Shown here: in pieces, positions 8,531 through 17,216 of the stretch
Layout: each line of letters starts with the position of its first letter
Position numbering within the stretch: the stretch's first letter is position 1
DNA from: Candidatus Methanoperedens sp.
GTDB lineage: Archaea; Halobacteriota; Methanosarcinia; Methanosarcinales; Methanoperedenaceae
NCBI GenBank assembly: GCA_021409285.1
Contig: JAGFND010000001.1
Location: 1-63,360, forward strand
DNA: 63,360 nucleotides
Direction of reading: 5' to 3'
The notes under the pieces: generated by a model
Told to the model about the DNA's origin: nothing
The model's input: the letters and a program-made list of their open reading frames with translations, nothing else
Databases searched by the model: none
Translations under genes and position numbers: made by a program

Positions 8531-10504
8531 TTATTCCTCCGTATATTTTCTAATATAACCAAAGGGGACGTACTTCTTACCTCCCCCTTCATAAAATTTA
8601 GTAAAGAATTCCACATACTGAAGCCTCAGTGAGTGGAGACCTGGTCCGAGAATGCCCAGCAACAGATTGATCAGATGTCCAATGAAGAGGATGACAACCC
8701 CCACAAGGGCAAGTCCGATACCACCTCCAAGCAGCACGCCATGCGGTCTTATAAAAAGGTTCATGGAAAGTGTATTTACTGCCAGAGCAATCCCTGCCGA
8801 GGACAGGCCGATGGCAAGTATCCTTGAGTATGAAAGCACATTGCTCAAAAGAGTTGGAATTTCAAGTATCGAGATAAATCCCTCTCCTTTTATCAGAAGT
8901 ATGATTCCTATTATCGCAAGCGCCACACCGCCAAGAAAAACCGGGTCTCCAGACGGGACGGGTTGACGCGACATCAGAGCAGGCATCAATTTAGCTATTG
9001 CTGCAACACCGCCAATCAATATCATCATCCATGACCCTTTTGCGAATATGGCATGTTTGAGATCATGCTCTATCTTGATGTTCCTGAAACCTATGATGAG
9101 GCCAAGAAAAACATGGAGCATTCCAATTATCAGGCACATTAAAAGAAGTGGTTGCACCGATTCAAATCTGTGTATCGGAAAATGGAACCCTGCAATAGAA
9201 GGCCCTGCTATCCCCAGAATACCATGTTCAAGCTCGCCTTTTATTTCCACGTTAAACAACGGAAAACCAAAAAATTCTCCGTACAGGACGCCTAATAATA
9301 TTGAGAGTATCCCTGAAAGGAATAGTATCAATGCGAGTGCATTCAAGCCACCAGTCTTGAATTTAGTCTTGATCACAAATGCCATTGCAGCGACAACGAT
9401 GCCGTATCCTACATCGCCAAGCATAATAGCATAGAACAGTGGAAAAGTTATAAATATGACAGATGCCGGGTCGATCTCCCTGTATTTTGGAGTGGCAAAA
9501 GTATTAATAAGTAATTCAAAAGGTTTAGAAGGCCCTGGATTTTCAAGCTCGATTGGTATTTCTTCTTCGTTTACTTCCTCTTCCAGCTTTGTTAGATATA
9601 CCTGATCTCCGATGCTTTTCTGCAATTCCTGCTCAAGCACGTTGAATCTTCTTGAAGGCACCCATCCATCAATTATGAATGCATTGGGGCTCGTTGCAAA
9701 TCTCAAAGGAGCTTCTGCTTTCTGTGTCTCCATCGACAGATACTCATCTGCTGCCATTATGAATTCTGAATATTCGCTCTTTATTTTATCAAGCTCGGTT
9801 CTTATGGATAAATATTTCTCTTTCAGCGATGAAACTTCTTTTGTAAGCTCTTCAAGTATCACCGGCGGATTACCCTTTAATTCAGGGACTTTCAATTCAA
9901 CATAAGATCGCAATTCCTGAAGGAGTTTTTGTATCTCCTCTTCAAAGCCACGCGGGATGAACAATGCAAAAACAGTTCTTTTCTCATATTCCCCATCGAA
10001 GATTTCATAATCCCGGGTAATCTTTGCGAGTTTTGTTTCTATGTCCTCTCCAATATACCCCGCATGGACCTTTATAGTATCATATCCATGATAGGAATCC
10101 AGCGAAAGAGGAAGCGCCATGAAAGGTTTTACAGCAGATATCAGATCTTCTTTCTCTTTTATTTTGAATTCAATACTTCTTAATTCATCGAAACGCGATG
10201 CGACTTCCCTCTGAATGACAGTTATCCTTTCGTCAATTTGGACGGGTAATTCCTTTACCTGGAACTTTGCTTTTGGCTCTTTCTCAGCAATCCCGAGCTG
10301 ATTTGAAATACCTCTTAGAGATATCAGATGCTCGGATAGCTTTGATGCAGGTTTCAATGGCTTCCCAATCTTGAAATCTTCAGTCTCTTCATTATAATCT
10401 GTTATATGTATCATATTCAGTTTATGAAGGACGGATATGACAGGCCCCATAAGCTCTTTCGTTCCCGCAATGGCGACCCGTGTCATTCTTGTGGGTTTAA
10501 ACAT
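8531..10504 (-). CDS. atpI: A-type ATP synthase subunit I (a subunit)
   Basis: A V-type a-subunit homologue of about 657 aa. The N-terminal 350 residues are cytoplasmic and coiled-coil rich. The C-terminal half has about seven to eight membrane segments, with the conserved arginine of the ion path in LSNVLSYSRILAIGLSSAG. The reading frame is open to a TTG at 10519, but ATG at 10504 has an AGAGG ribosome site about 7 nt upstream and is preferred. That start lies inside the last codons of atpH, so the genes overlap by 8 bp. Confidence 0.95.
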   Translation of the reverse strand: MFKPTRMTRVAIAGTKELMGPVISVLHKLNMIHITDYNEETEDFKIGKPLKPASKLSEHLISLRGISNQLGIAEKEPKAKFQVKELPVQIDERITVIQREVASRFDELRSIEFKIKEKEDLISAVKPFMALPLSLDSYHGYDTIKVHAGYIGEDIETKLAKITRDYEIFDGEYEKRTVFALFIPRGFEEEIQKLLQELRSYVELKVPELKGNPPVILEELTKEVSSLKEKYLSIRTELDKIKSEYSEFIMAADEYLSMETQKAEAPLRFATSPNAFIIDGWVPSRRFNVLEQELQKSIGDQVYLTKLEEEVNEEEIPIELENPGPSKPFELLINTFATPKYREIDPASVIFITFPLFYAIMLGDVGYGIVVAAMAFVIKTKFKTGGLNALALILFLSGILSILLGVLYGEFFGFPLFNVEIKGELEHGILGIAGPSIAGFHFPIHRFESVQPLLLMCLIIGMLHVFLGLIIGFRNIKIEHDLKHAIFAKGSWMMILIGGVAAIAKLMPALMSRQPVPSGDPVFLGGVALAIIGIILLIKGEGFISILEIPTLLSNVLSYSRILAIGLSSAGIALAVNTLSMNLFIRPHGVLLGGGIGLALVGVVILFIGHLINLLLGILGPGLHSLRLQYVEFFTKFYEGGGKKYVPFGYIRKYTEE

Positions 10505-10823
10505 TAACTGTCCTCTCAAATTCAGTTAAAATAAGTTTTGTGGCTTTCGTGACATTCTTTTTTGCGTTGTTTTTGATGTCCTCAGCTTCTCTCAGGCCTT
10601 TTTGTTTGATTACTTCTTTTTCTTTCTGGATATTCTTCCTTGCTTCATTTATCAGCGACTGGGCATTTTGAGCAGCTTCTTCTTCAGCTTTGTGAATAAT
10701 TTCTTTAGCCTGCCCTCTGGCATCGGAATTCCGCCTGTTCTTCTCTTCTGCGGCCCGAGCTACCATAGATTTGGCAGTTTCTTCTGCTTGCTTTATCTCA
10801 TCTAGAATTTCAGCACGTGTCAT
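10497..10823 (-). CDS. atpH: A-type ATP synthase subunit H (peripheral stalk coiled coil)
   Basis: A 108-aa, almost entirely charged and helical protein (A, E, K, R, Q rich) with continuous heptads, as in AhaH / V-type subunit G. It pairs with subunit E to make the outer stalk. It is the first gene of the nine-gene operon. The ATG has GAGGT about 5 nt upstream. Confidence 0.88.
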   Translation of the reverse strand: MTRAEILDEIKQAEETAKSMVARAAEEKNRRNSDARGQAKEIIHKAEEEAAQNAQSLINEARKNIQKEKEVIKQKGLREAEDIKNNAKKNVTKATKLILTEFERTVNV

Positions 10824-10892
10824 TCAATACCTCTTCTTTGCAAAATAATAATTATGATTCTTTTTGACTTCCCCCTGATTGTGAGGGCACCT

Positions 10893-10900
10893 ACATAAAT
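10893..10900 (-). promoter_or_regulatory. Candidate TATA box for the ATP synthase operon
   Basis: On the minus strand the motif ATTTATGT lies about 70 bp upstream of the atpH ATG, inside the 147-bp gap after glyS. The spacing allows transcription to begin about 25 bp further down and leaves a leader of about 45 nt with a GAGGT ribosome site. The match to the archaeal TATA consensus is only moderate, so this is tentative. Confidence 0.3.
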
Positions 10901-10970
10901 CATTCGATTCTAATTTCTCTTTTTTGTCTTACGCATCATTATTTTTAATGAAAAATCATTTTAATTAGAT

Positions 10971-12722
10971 CTACTTGACTATCGTGCCGGCCTTATCAAA
11001 TGGTTTTCCCCTGTAGATCAGGTCATATATATTGTTCGCAATATCATTCATGCCTGTACGTACCTGTTTCATTGAATTCCTATCCCTTATCGTGACCGTG
11101 CCATCCTCAAGTGTCCGGTAATCCACAGTTATGGAATAAGGTGTTCCAATCTCATCGTTCCTGCGATATCTCCTGCCAATTGTCCCCGAGTCATCAAAGG
11201 CGACAAGGATGCCAGCAGCGCGAAGTTTCTTAATAATATCGTTTGCTGGTCCGATAAGTTCCTCTCGCGTAAGTAGCGGAAGGACAGCGGCCTGCACCGG
11301 TGCAACCTCTGGAGGAAGACGCAAAACAAGGCGTTTTTTATCATCTTCTCCGTCTTCAACTTCTGCTTCTTCTTCAAAGAAAGAATGTTCAAGAATAGAA
11401 TAAGTTATCCTGTCGATCCCGAAAGACGGTTCTATCACATGCGGGATGATGTTTTCACCATGCACATCCTCCGTTATGGTCTCAAAAGTAACAGCTTCTT
11501 TTTCAATAGTGATTTTCTCACCATCGATGGTCAATTCGATATGGTCACCCGACAGTTCTTCTGCTTTTAAAGCCTTTAAAGCAGCTGCGATCTTTCCTGC
11601 TTTTCCCTTCCATTTTGGTCCGAGGACACCCATATCGGGTTTAACAGCAAAGCGCTGGATCTTTTTCGGGGTGTCGTATGGGACATATACGCTCAACTCT
11701 GTCCCGCTTTGCTTTGAATGGGATTTGAGATCATAATCAGTCCTGTCCGCAATGCCAACTATTTCTACCCAGCCAAAACGGTCACTGTGTATCTCGGCAT
11801 CCCAGCAGTCTGCAGCGTAATGCGCCATCTCGTCTTTCATGTGCTGCCTGAAACGAAGCTTTCCTGATGAAACGCCTACGCGAATGAGAAATTGGTACGT
11901 CCTCGCGAGACAGTATCCAAGGAACTGATGAGCTATAATTCCATTTGCCACGGCATTACCGATCGACATCTTCTGTGATTCGCCTTTTTCCTGTGCTTCA
12001 TGGGAAAATAAGTTAAGTTCAATACCCGCGACTTCTGTAAATTTAGGATGAGTTTTATCCCGCGGATCAATGAATATCTCTGCTTCTGCCTGCGTGAACT
12101 CGCGCAGTCTTATTACGCCCTGGCGCGGTGAGATCTCATTCCTGTAGGCTTTGCCAATTTGCGTAGCACCAAATGGTAGATGGTCGCGGTAGAATTTTAG
12201 GAGACGCGGGAAATCCACGAACATCCCCTGCGCAGTCTCAGGTCGAAGATAACCTTTTCTTTTTGAACCCGGGCCAATAGAAGTGTTGAACATCAGGTTG
12301 AACTCATAAACCGTTCCAAGCTTTCCACCGCATTCAGGACATTTGATATTGTTCTTCTTGATAACTTCTGTGAGTTCATCTGCGCTCATGATATCAGGAT
12401 TTGTGACAACATCCTGCACGAGATGATCTGCCCTAAATGCCTCGTTGCATTTCTGGCATTCTGTAAGCGGGTCAGAGAAGCCACTCACATGGCCTGATGC
12501 TATGAAGATATCCTCAATTCCGATAGTTGGCACCTCTATCTCATAAAATCCTTCGTTAATCACGAAAATATCCCGCCAGATATTCTCGACGCGGCGCTTT
12601 AGCATGGCTCCAAGAGGGCCATAATCAAAAAAACCTGCTGTTCCGCCATATAATTCAAATGAGTTCCATAAGAAACCACGGCGCTTTGCCATCTCGATCA
12701 CAAGTTCATATTTGTCAGCCAT
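10971..12722 (-). CDS. glyS: Glycyl-tRNA synthetase (class II, alpha2 type)
   Basis: A 583-aa class II synthetase that charges tRNA-Gly. It has the N-terminal WNSFELYGGTAGFFDYGPLG motif-1 region, an inserted zinc-binding pair (CQKC near 105 and CPEC near 135), motif 2 (FRNEISPRQGVIRLREFTQAE) and motif 3 (VIEPSFGIDRITYSILEH). The C-terminal anticodon-binding domain starts at about residue 470 (APVQAAVLPLL). This is the archaeal/eukaryal homodimer type. It lies upstream of the ATP synthase operon on the same strand, with its own stop 147 bp before atpH. Confidence 0.96.
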   Translation of the reverse strand: MADKYELVIEMAKRRGFLWNSFELYGGTAGFFDYGPLGAMLKRRVENIWRDIFVINEGFYEIEVPTIGIEDIFIASGHVSGFSDPLTECQKCNEAFRADHLVQDVVTNPDIMSADELTEVIKKNNIKCPECGGKLGTVYEFNLMFNTSIGPGSKRKGYLRPETAQGMFVDFPRLLKFYRDHLPFGATQIGKAYRNEISPRQGVIRLREFTQAEAEIFIDPRDKTHPKFTEVAGIELNLFSHEAQEKGESQKMSIGNAVANGIIAHQFLGYCLARTYQFLIRVGVSSGKLRFRQHMKDEMAHYAADCWDAEIHSDRFGWVEIVGIADRTDYDLKSHSKQSGTELSVYVPYDTPKKIQRFAVKPDMGVLGPKWKGKAGKIAAALKALKAEELSGDHIELTIDGEKITIEKEAVTFETITEDVHGENIIPHVIEPSFGIDRITYSILEHSFFEEEAEVEDGEDDKKRLVLRLPPEVAPVQAAVLPLLTREELIGPANDIIKKLRAAGILVAFDDSGTIGRRYRRNDEIGTPYSITVDYRTLEDGTVTIRDRNSMKQVRTGMNDIANNIYDLIYRGKPFDKAGTIVK

Positions 12723-12828
12723 ATAATTTCCTCGATTTTTTGCTAAATACTGAGGTTTGGGATTAATAGGTTTTCATAAACGTTCCCTTTTCGAATGGTG
12801 CTGAGAAATACTGCCGGGCAAAAGTGGT

Positions 12829-12883
12829 GCACAGAGGACACATAGAAATTCATACAACTCTGTGTTCTCTGTTCCCTATGTAG
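12829..12883. repeat. Imperfect inverted repeat between glyS and ribH
   Basis: The left arm at 12829-12845 (gcacagaggacacatag) is matched in inverted orientation by the right arm at 12858-12883 (ctctgtgttctctgttcc followed by ctatgtag), with about 12 bp between. It lies in the 195-bp gap upstream of glyS. It looks like a remnant of a dispersed repeat rather than a terminator, since no T-run follows the stem. Confidence 0.45.
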
Positions 12884-12917
12884 TTAATTTATTTTGTTTA
12901 TTGTCATTTTAATAAAG

Positions 12918-13331
12918 TCAACTCCTCAACATCCTGACCATTTTCACAGCAGCTTCGACCGCACGCTTTGCATAATCCACACGTTCGTGAGCATCAAGCC
13001 TGCTCATGCCGGGTCCGGAAATACCGAGGGTGACTGGCTTATTGTTCTCAAGGGCAAGGTCTGCCATCTTTCTTGAGGCATGCTGGATAACTATCTCATC
13101 ATGCCTGGTCGCTCCCTGGATCACACACCCTACTGTGACCACAGCATCGATATCCGAGTCCTCTGCAAGTTTTTTAACAGCAAGCGGCATATCAAAAACA
13201 CCAGGTACATATAATGTTTTTTCAACAGATGCACCCAGGAAGGCAGCATGTTCTCTTCCAAGGGTCTCCATCTGGCTTGTTAAGTCCCGATTGAATTCAG
13301 AAACTACGAATCCCAGTTTAATATCGCTCAT
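12918..13331 (-). CDS. ribH: 6,7-dimethyl-8-ribityllumazine synthase
   Basis: A 137-aa lumazine synthase. It condenses 5-amino-6-ribitylaminouracil with 3,4-dihydroxy-2-butanone 4-phosphate in riboflavin (and F420 precursor) synthesis. Visible marks are VVSEFNRDLT at the substrate pocket, YVPGVFDMPLAVKKLA, VVTVGCVIQGATRHDEIV with the catalytic histidine, and PVTLGISGPG. The length is standard for the archaeal enzyme. It stands alone, on the same strand as purH upstream and glyS downstream. Confidence 0.93.
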   Translation of the reverse strand: MSDIKLGFVVSEFNRDLTSQMETLGREHAAFLGASVEKTLYVPGVFDMPLAVKKLAEDSDIDAVVTVGCVIQGATRHDEIVIQHASRKMADLALENNKPVTLGISGPGMSRLDAHERVDYAKRAVEAAVKMVRMLRS

Positions 13332-13387
13332 ATTAGCTCCATGATCATTATGTTATATAATTGGAGATATCCATATATTTTACTATC

Positions 13388-14995
13388 TCAATGCAAAAAG
13401 TGCCTCATTCCTGTAAAAACAAGTGAAATACCAAGCCTGTTTGCCGTTGCGATCACTTCTTTATCCCTGATTGAACCGCCAGGTGAAACTATATACCTTA
13501 TATTATTTTCTGCTGAATGAATTATACTGTCGTCGAATGGAAAAAATGCATCGCTAGCAAGAACACATCCACTCATGATACTTTTCATGAATTCGTCCTC
13601 GCTGATGCCCGGTTTTTCCCTTTCATAGAGCAACTTCAGATTATCTGCAGCCTTTGTGACAGCCAGTTTTCTTATGGAATCCACCCTGTTTGGCTGTCCA
13701 GCGCCTATTGCAAGGATCTGGTAAAAGCCAGTTTCGTATTCCCTGGCTATGACAACTGCATTTGATTTTGTATATTTGCACGCTGTAAGGGCAAACTCTG
13801 CAAGACCTCTTTTCTCATAAGGGAAAGGATGTTCTGTGACAACACTCCATTTCTCAAACAGTCCTCTATTTCTTGATTGAACAAGCATCCCCCCCACAAT
13901 ATACTTGTACGTGTTTTCAAGCTGCGCTCCATTATCCATAGAGAGTTCAAGTATGCGCATGTCTTTGCTCTTATTCTTAAGATATAGCAGCGACTCGATG
14001 TCATAACCAGGTGTTATTATCAATTCAACAAATTTACCTTTAAGAAATTCAAGTGTATGAACATCTGGTTTTCGGGTCATGCAGATAATACTGCCAAACG
14101 AGGATACCGGATCACCATCCCATGCTCTTGAAAGAGCATCATGAAGCGTTTTTCCTGTCGCAAAACCGCATGGGTTACTATGCTTGACAACTGCTACTGC
14201 AATATCTTTCTTAAATTCAAGTATTATGGTCAAAGCGCTTTCAGCATCCACATAATTGTTATACGATAGTGCTTTTCCATGTAATTGTTTTGCATTTGCT
14301 ATTGTAGGTTCTGTCACATCAGGTTCTTTATAGAACCTGGCGGTCTGATGCCAGTTCTCGCCATACCGCAGCTTCCTCCCTTCTACGAACTTGAGGCGAA
14401 GTATATCTTGATCCATTAATTTCTGGCTCAAATATATGTCGATAGCGCAATCATAATCAGCGATCCTTCGAAAAGCCTTGACAGCAAGGCGTTCTTTTGT
14501 TTTTATGCTGATGTCCCCATTTTTAAGTTCTTTTATAATATCAGGATAATCCAGAGGATCGGTTATTACTGTCACATGTTGAAAATTCTTCGCAGCCGAC
14601 CTTACCAGAGTTGGTCCTCCAATATCGATATTTTCAAGAGCGTCATTAAGACTGGCATTTTCATCGGAAACCTTTTTCTCAAAAGGATAAAAATTTACAG
14701 CAACAATGTCAATGAGGTCGATGCCTTCCTTTTTTGCTTCTTCCAGGTGGATTGGATTATTCCTCAAAGCAAGGATAGCCCCATGTATCTTTGGATGAAG
14801 TGTTTTTACTCTTCCGTCCATCATTTCAGGAAATCCTGTCACATCTGAGACATCTGTGACCTTTATGCCGGAATTTTCTAAAACCTGTGATGTTCCACCG
14901 GTAGAAAGAATTTCAAAACCCTGCCTTTGGAGCCCCCCTACAAAATCGACCAATCCTGTTTTATCTGAAACACTTATCAATGCTTTCTTTTGCAG
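13388..14995 (-). CDS. purH: Bifunctional AICAR formyltransferase / IMP cyclohydrolase
   Basis: A two-domain enzyme of about 535 aa for the last two steps of IMP synthesis. The N-terminal MGS-like cyclohydrolase domain has SVSDKTGLVDF, the STGGTSQVL loop and GGPTLVRSAAKNF. The C-terminal AICAR transformylase domain has AVVKHSNPCGFA, DPVSSFGS and SDAFFPFDD. The start is not AUG. In-frame options are TTG at 14980, which would cut the conserved KALISVSDKTG start, and CTG at 14995, which keeps it and lies 5 nt after AAGGTGAT. The CTG is preferred. A stop lies just upstream. Confidence 0.93.
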   Translation of the reverse strand: MQKKALISVSDKTGLVDFVGGLQRQGFEILSTGGTSQVLENSGIKVTDVSDVTGFPEMMDGRVKTLHPKIHGAILALRNNPIHLEEAKKEGIDLIDIVAVNFYPFEKKVSDENASLNDALENIDIGGPTLVRSAAKNFQHVTVITDPLDYPDIIKELKNGDISIKTKERLAVKAFRRIADYDCAIDIYLSQKLMDQDILRLKFVEGRKLRYGENWHQTARFYKEPDVTEPTIANAKQLHGKALSYNNYVDAESALTIILEFKKDIAVAVVKHSNPCGFATGKTLHDALSRAWDGDPVSSFGSIICMTRKPDVHTLEFLKGKFVELIITPGYDIESLLYLKNKSKDMRILELSMDNGAQLENTYKYIVGGMLVQSRNRGLFEKWSVVTEHPFPYEKRGLAEFALTACKYTKSNAVVIAREYETGFYQILAIGAGQPNRVDSIRKLAVTKAADNLKLLYEREKPGISEDEFMKSIMSGCVLASDAFFPFDDSIIHSAENNIRYIVSPGGSIRDKEVIATANRLGISLVFTGMRHFLH

Positions 14996-15452
14996 AATAC
15001 ATCACCTTACATGAATAAATCTTAAAATACATAATCTTTTTCATTATTAAACTGTTATTGGCTTAAAAAAAGATTATGGTGTCAATTTTGTGATTCGAAT
15101 CAAATATGAAGCGAGTTTTTTATTGATTTTTTGATTTTTTTGGATTTATTGAAGATAAATTTGGGACAGCATGCAAAAATAAAATTTATACACAACCGAT
15201 AAATAATTCGCTCTATTATATTGAATATTAAAATAATATTATACAAAGGTATAAAATGATCTTTGGGCATGTACCCGCTCTTGATCCGATTTAGATCTTC
15301 CAGCTGTGAATATTTATGATTATTGCTCAAGTGACCTGCCTCTCTTATAATTATGATTATAATACTAATAACTTATATATATTTCTATAATTGATCTCAT
15401 GATGATGTAGTTCTGGATAAATTATTAAGGTAGCAGGTTGCCTCAAGGGTAT
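14996..15452. other. Divergent intergenic region between purH and hisI
   Basis: About 450 bp of AT-rich DNA between the divergently read purH and hisI. It contains stretches of A and T and a 76-codon minus-strand frame (15100-15330) with no ribosome site, family resemblance or coding-like composition. I see promoters at both ends but no gene, RNA or repeat in between. Confidence 0.6.
15372..15381 (+). promoter_or_regulatory. TATA box candidate of hisI
   Basis: CTTATATATA lies about 75 bp before the preferred hisI ATG. A start about 25 bp downstream would give a leader of some 45 nt that carries the AAGGG ribosome site at 15445. Confidence 0.45.
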
Positions 15453-15818
15453 ATGGACATAAAAGACTTGAAATTCGAAAATGGTCTAATTACGGCAGTG
15501 GCTCAGGATTATAAGACAGGCGAAGTTCTCATGGCTGCCTTCATGAATAAAGAGGCATTGGAACAGACAATCGAGACAAAGCGGGGATATTACTGGAGCA
15601 GAAGCCGGAAAAAGCTCTGGAAAAAAGGAGAAAGCTCTGGTCATGAGCAAATTGTCCATGAGATACTTATTGATTGTGATGCTGATGCAGTGGTTCTCAA
15701 GATCGAACAAATCGGGGGCGCCTGCCATACAGGCTACAGATCATGTTTTTACAGGACGATCGATGGCAAGGTAGTAGGTGAGAAGATCTTTGAACCTGAT
15801 GACGTCTATAAGAAATAG
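15453..15818 (+). CDS. hisI: Phosphoribosyl-AMP cyclohydrolase
   Basis: A 121-aa enzyme of histidine synthesis that opens the purine ring of phosphoribosyl-AMP. Marks are [31 protein letters not shown], the metal-binding DCDADAV and the zinc-binding [11 protein letters not shown]. The frame is open from a TTG at 15438, but ATG at 15453 has AAGGG 4-5 nt upstream and is the better start. No HisE domain is fused. It is read away from purH and converges on asnB. Confidence 0.95.
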   Translation: MDIKDLKFENGLITAVAQDYKTGEVLMAAFMNKEALEQTIETKRGYYWSRSRKKLWKKGESSGHEQIVHEILIDCDADAVVLKIEQIGGACHTGYRSCFYRTIDGKVVGEKIFEPDDVYKK

Positions 15819-15842
15819 AAACGTTCAAATTTATTCAAGAAA

Positions 15843-17216
15843 TTATTTTTTCGAGGTCATAATATTTTTGCTAATACTTTCAAGATACCGTCCTGTGAAC
15901 CGCTCACCGCTGAATCCATTTTTCTTTGCTAATTTTTCAAGTGCAGGATAGACCCCGCTGCTATATTGCGCTGCTTTCTTCTCTTTCCATAAAAGCTCAT
16001 CCGGAAGAATTGAATGAGCCGCCTTTCTCAGTATATATTTCCGGATTCCATTATGTACTTTAAGTTCCGCATCGATCCGTAAGGCCAGCTCTATTACCTT
16101 CTTGTCCAGGAATGGAACCCTGAGTTCAACTGAATTTGCCATTGCTGCTGCATCATCTCTCTCAAGATTATTCTTTGAAATATTCTCAATATCTATCCGT
16201 AGCGCAAGTTCGAGAGCGTCGTGACACTTGGATACATATCGTTTGTATCCTGCAAAAAGCTCATCTGCGCCCTGACCCGATAGCATTACACGGATGCCGT
16301 CTTTGCTGGCTTTTTTTGATGCAAAATACAAAGGTGTCGCAATGCTCACTTTTTGAGGATCATCTGACTCGATAGCCCTGATGATCTCCGGGATTGCAGA
16401 TTCAAGCTCCCCGGTTGTAAGTTCGAAAAGATGCAGTTTATCCTCCTTACCAAGAAGCTTTGCTGCATATCTGGTTTGCTGGATATCATGTGAGCCTTTC
16501 ATGCCTATTGAATACAGATCTGGATCAGATGCCAGTGCTGCGATAAATGAGCTGTCAAGTCCCCCAGAGAATGCTATTGCGCATGGCTTGAAGTTGCGCT
16601 TTTTAACTGCCTGCTCCATTAATTTATAAAGCATATCAGAGGCAGCATTTTCATCTGTTATCCGTCCCCCGGTTTCAAAACCTGTCACTTTTTTCTCGAT
16701 AATTCCATGAGTGCTGTATGTCAGCATATGACCTGGCCTGAGAGCGCATATTTCATCCATGCCTGCCGCGAACAGAGCTTTTTTTTCAGATGCAAATGCA
16801 AATATCTCTCCGATGCTGTAAAATAGCGGTTTCACGCCAACAGGATCACGGGCAATATATATTTTTCCATCCTCAGCAAAAGCAAAAGAATAATCACCAT
16901 CAAGTTCCGCGATTGCCTTTTCTAGGCCTTTCTTTTTTATCAGGGCAAAAAGCGTTTCACTGTCAGAATCCGTTCTGATATTGAGTTTCTCTGCTATATC
17001 TTTGAAATTGTATATTTCCCCATTATATACAAGCGCCCCTCCATCTGTAATTGGTTGCGGCCTTTCGCCTGTGATCTCAAGAAGGACATTACCAAGAGTG
17101 ATATCATAACGTGTGAAAGTGCCTGAGCCATCCGGTCCCCGGTGCCTGATAGCGTCAAGCATGTCCTGGACAAGTTCTTTTGAAGAGTCACCTGTTGCGC
17201 CTGCTATTCCACACAT
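15843..17216 (-). CDS. asnB: Asparagine synthase (glutamine-hydrolysing), short archaeal form
   Basis: A 457-aa two-domain enzyme. It starts MCGIAGATGD, so Cys2 becomes the N-terminal nucleophile of the glutaminase domain. RHRGPDG and YNGEIYN follow. The PP-loop SGGLDSS at 217-223 opens the synthetase domain, which also has LSGQGADELFAGYKRY. It is shorter than the usual 500-600 aa of bacterial AsnB but keeps both active sites. Its first 13 bp overlap the end of the AIR-synthase-like gene, which in turn overlaps hisH, so the three are translated together. That linkage leaves open a substrate other than aspartate. Confidence 0.88.
   Translation of the reverse strand: MCGIAGATGDSSKELVQDMLDAIRHRGPDGSGTFTRYDITLGNVLLEITGERPQPITDGGALVYNGEIYNFKDIAEKLNIRTDSDSETLFALIKKKGLEKAIAELDGDYSFAFAEDGKIYIARDPVGVKPLFYSIGEIFAFASEKKALFAAGMDEICALRPGHMLTYSTHGIIEKKVTGFETGGRITDENAASDMLYKLMEQAVKKRNFKPCAIAFSGGLDSSFIAALASDPDLYSIGMKGSHDIQQTRYAAKLLGKEDKLHLFELTTGELESAIPEIIRAIESDDPQKVSIATPLYFASKKASKDGIRVMLSGQGADELFAGYKRYVSKCHDALELALRIDIENISKNNLERDDAAAMANSVELRVPFLDKKVIELALRIDAELKVHNGIRKYILRKAAHSILPDELLWKEKKAAQYSSGVYPALEKLAKKNGFSGERFTGRYLESISKNIMTSKK

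Noticed and set aside
15100-15330. 76-codon minus-strand frame in the purH-hisI gap
   Set aside because: AT-rich DNA gives Ile/Lys/Asn/Phe-rich random peptide; no ribosome site, no recognisable motif.
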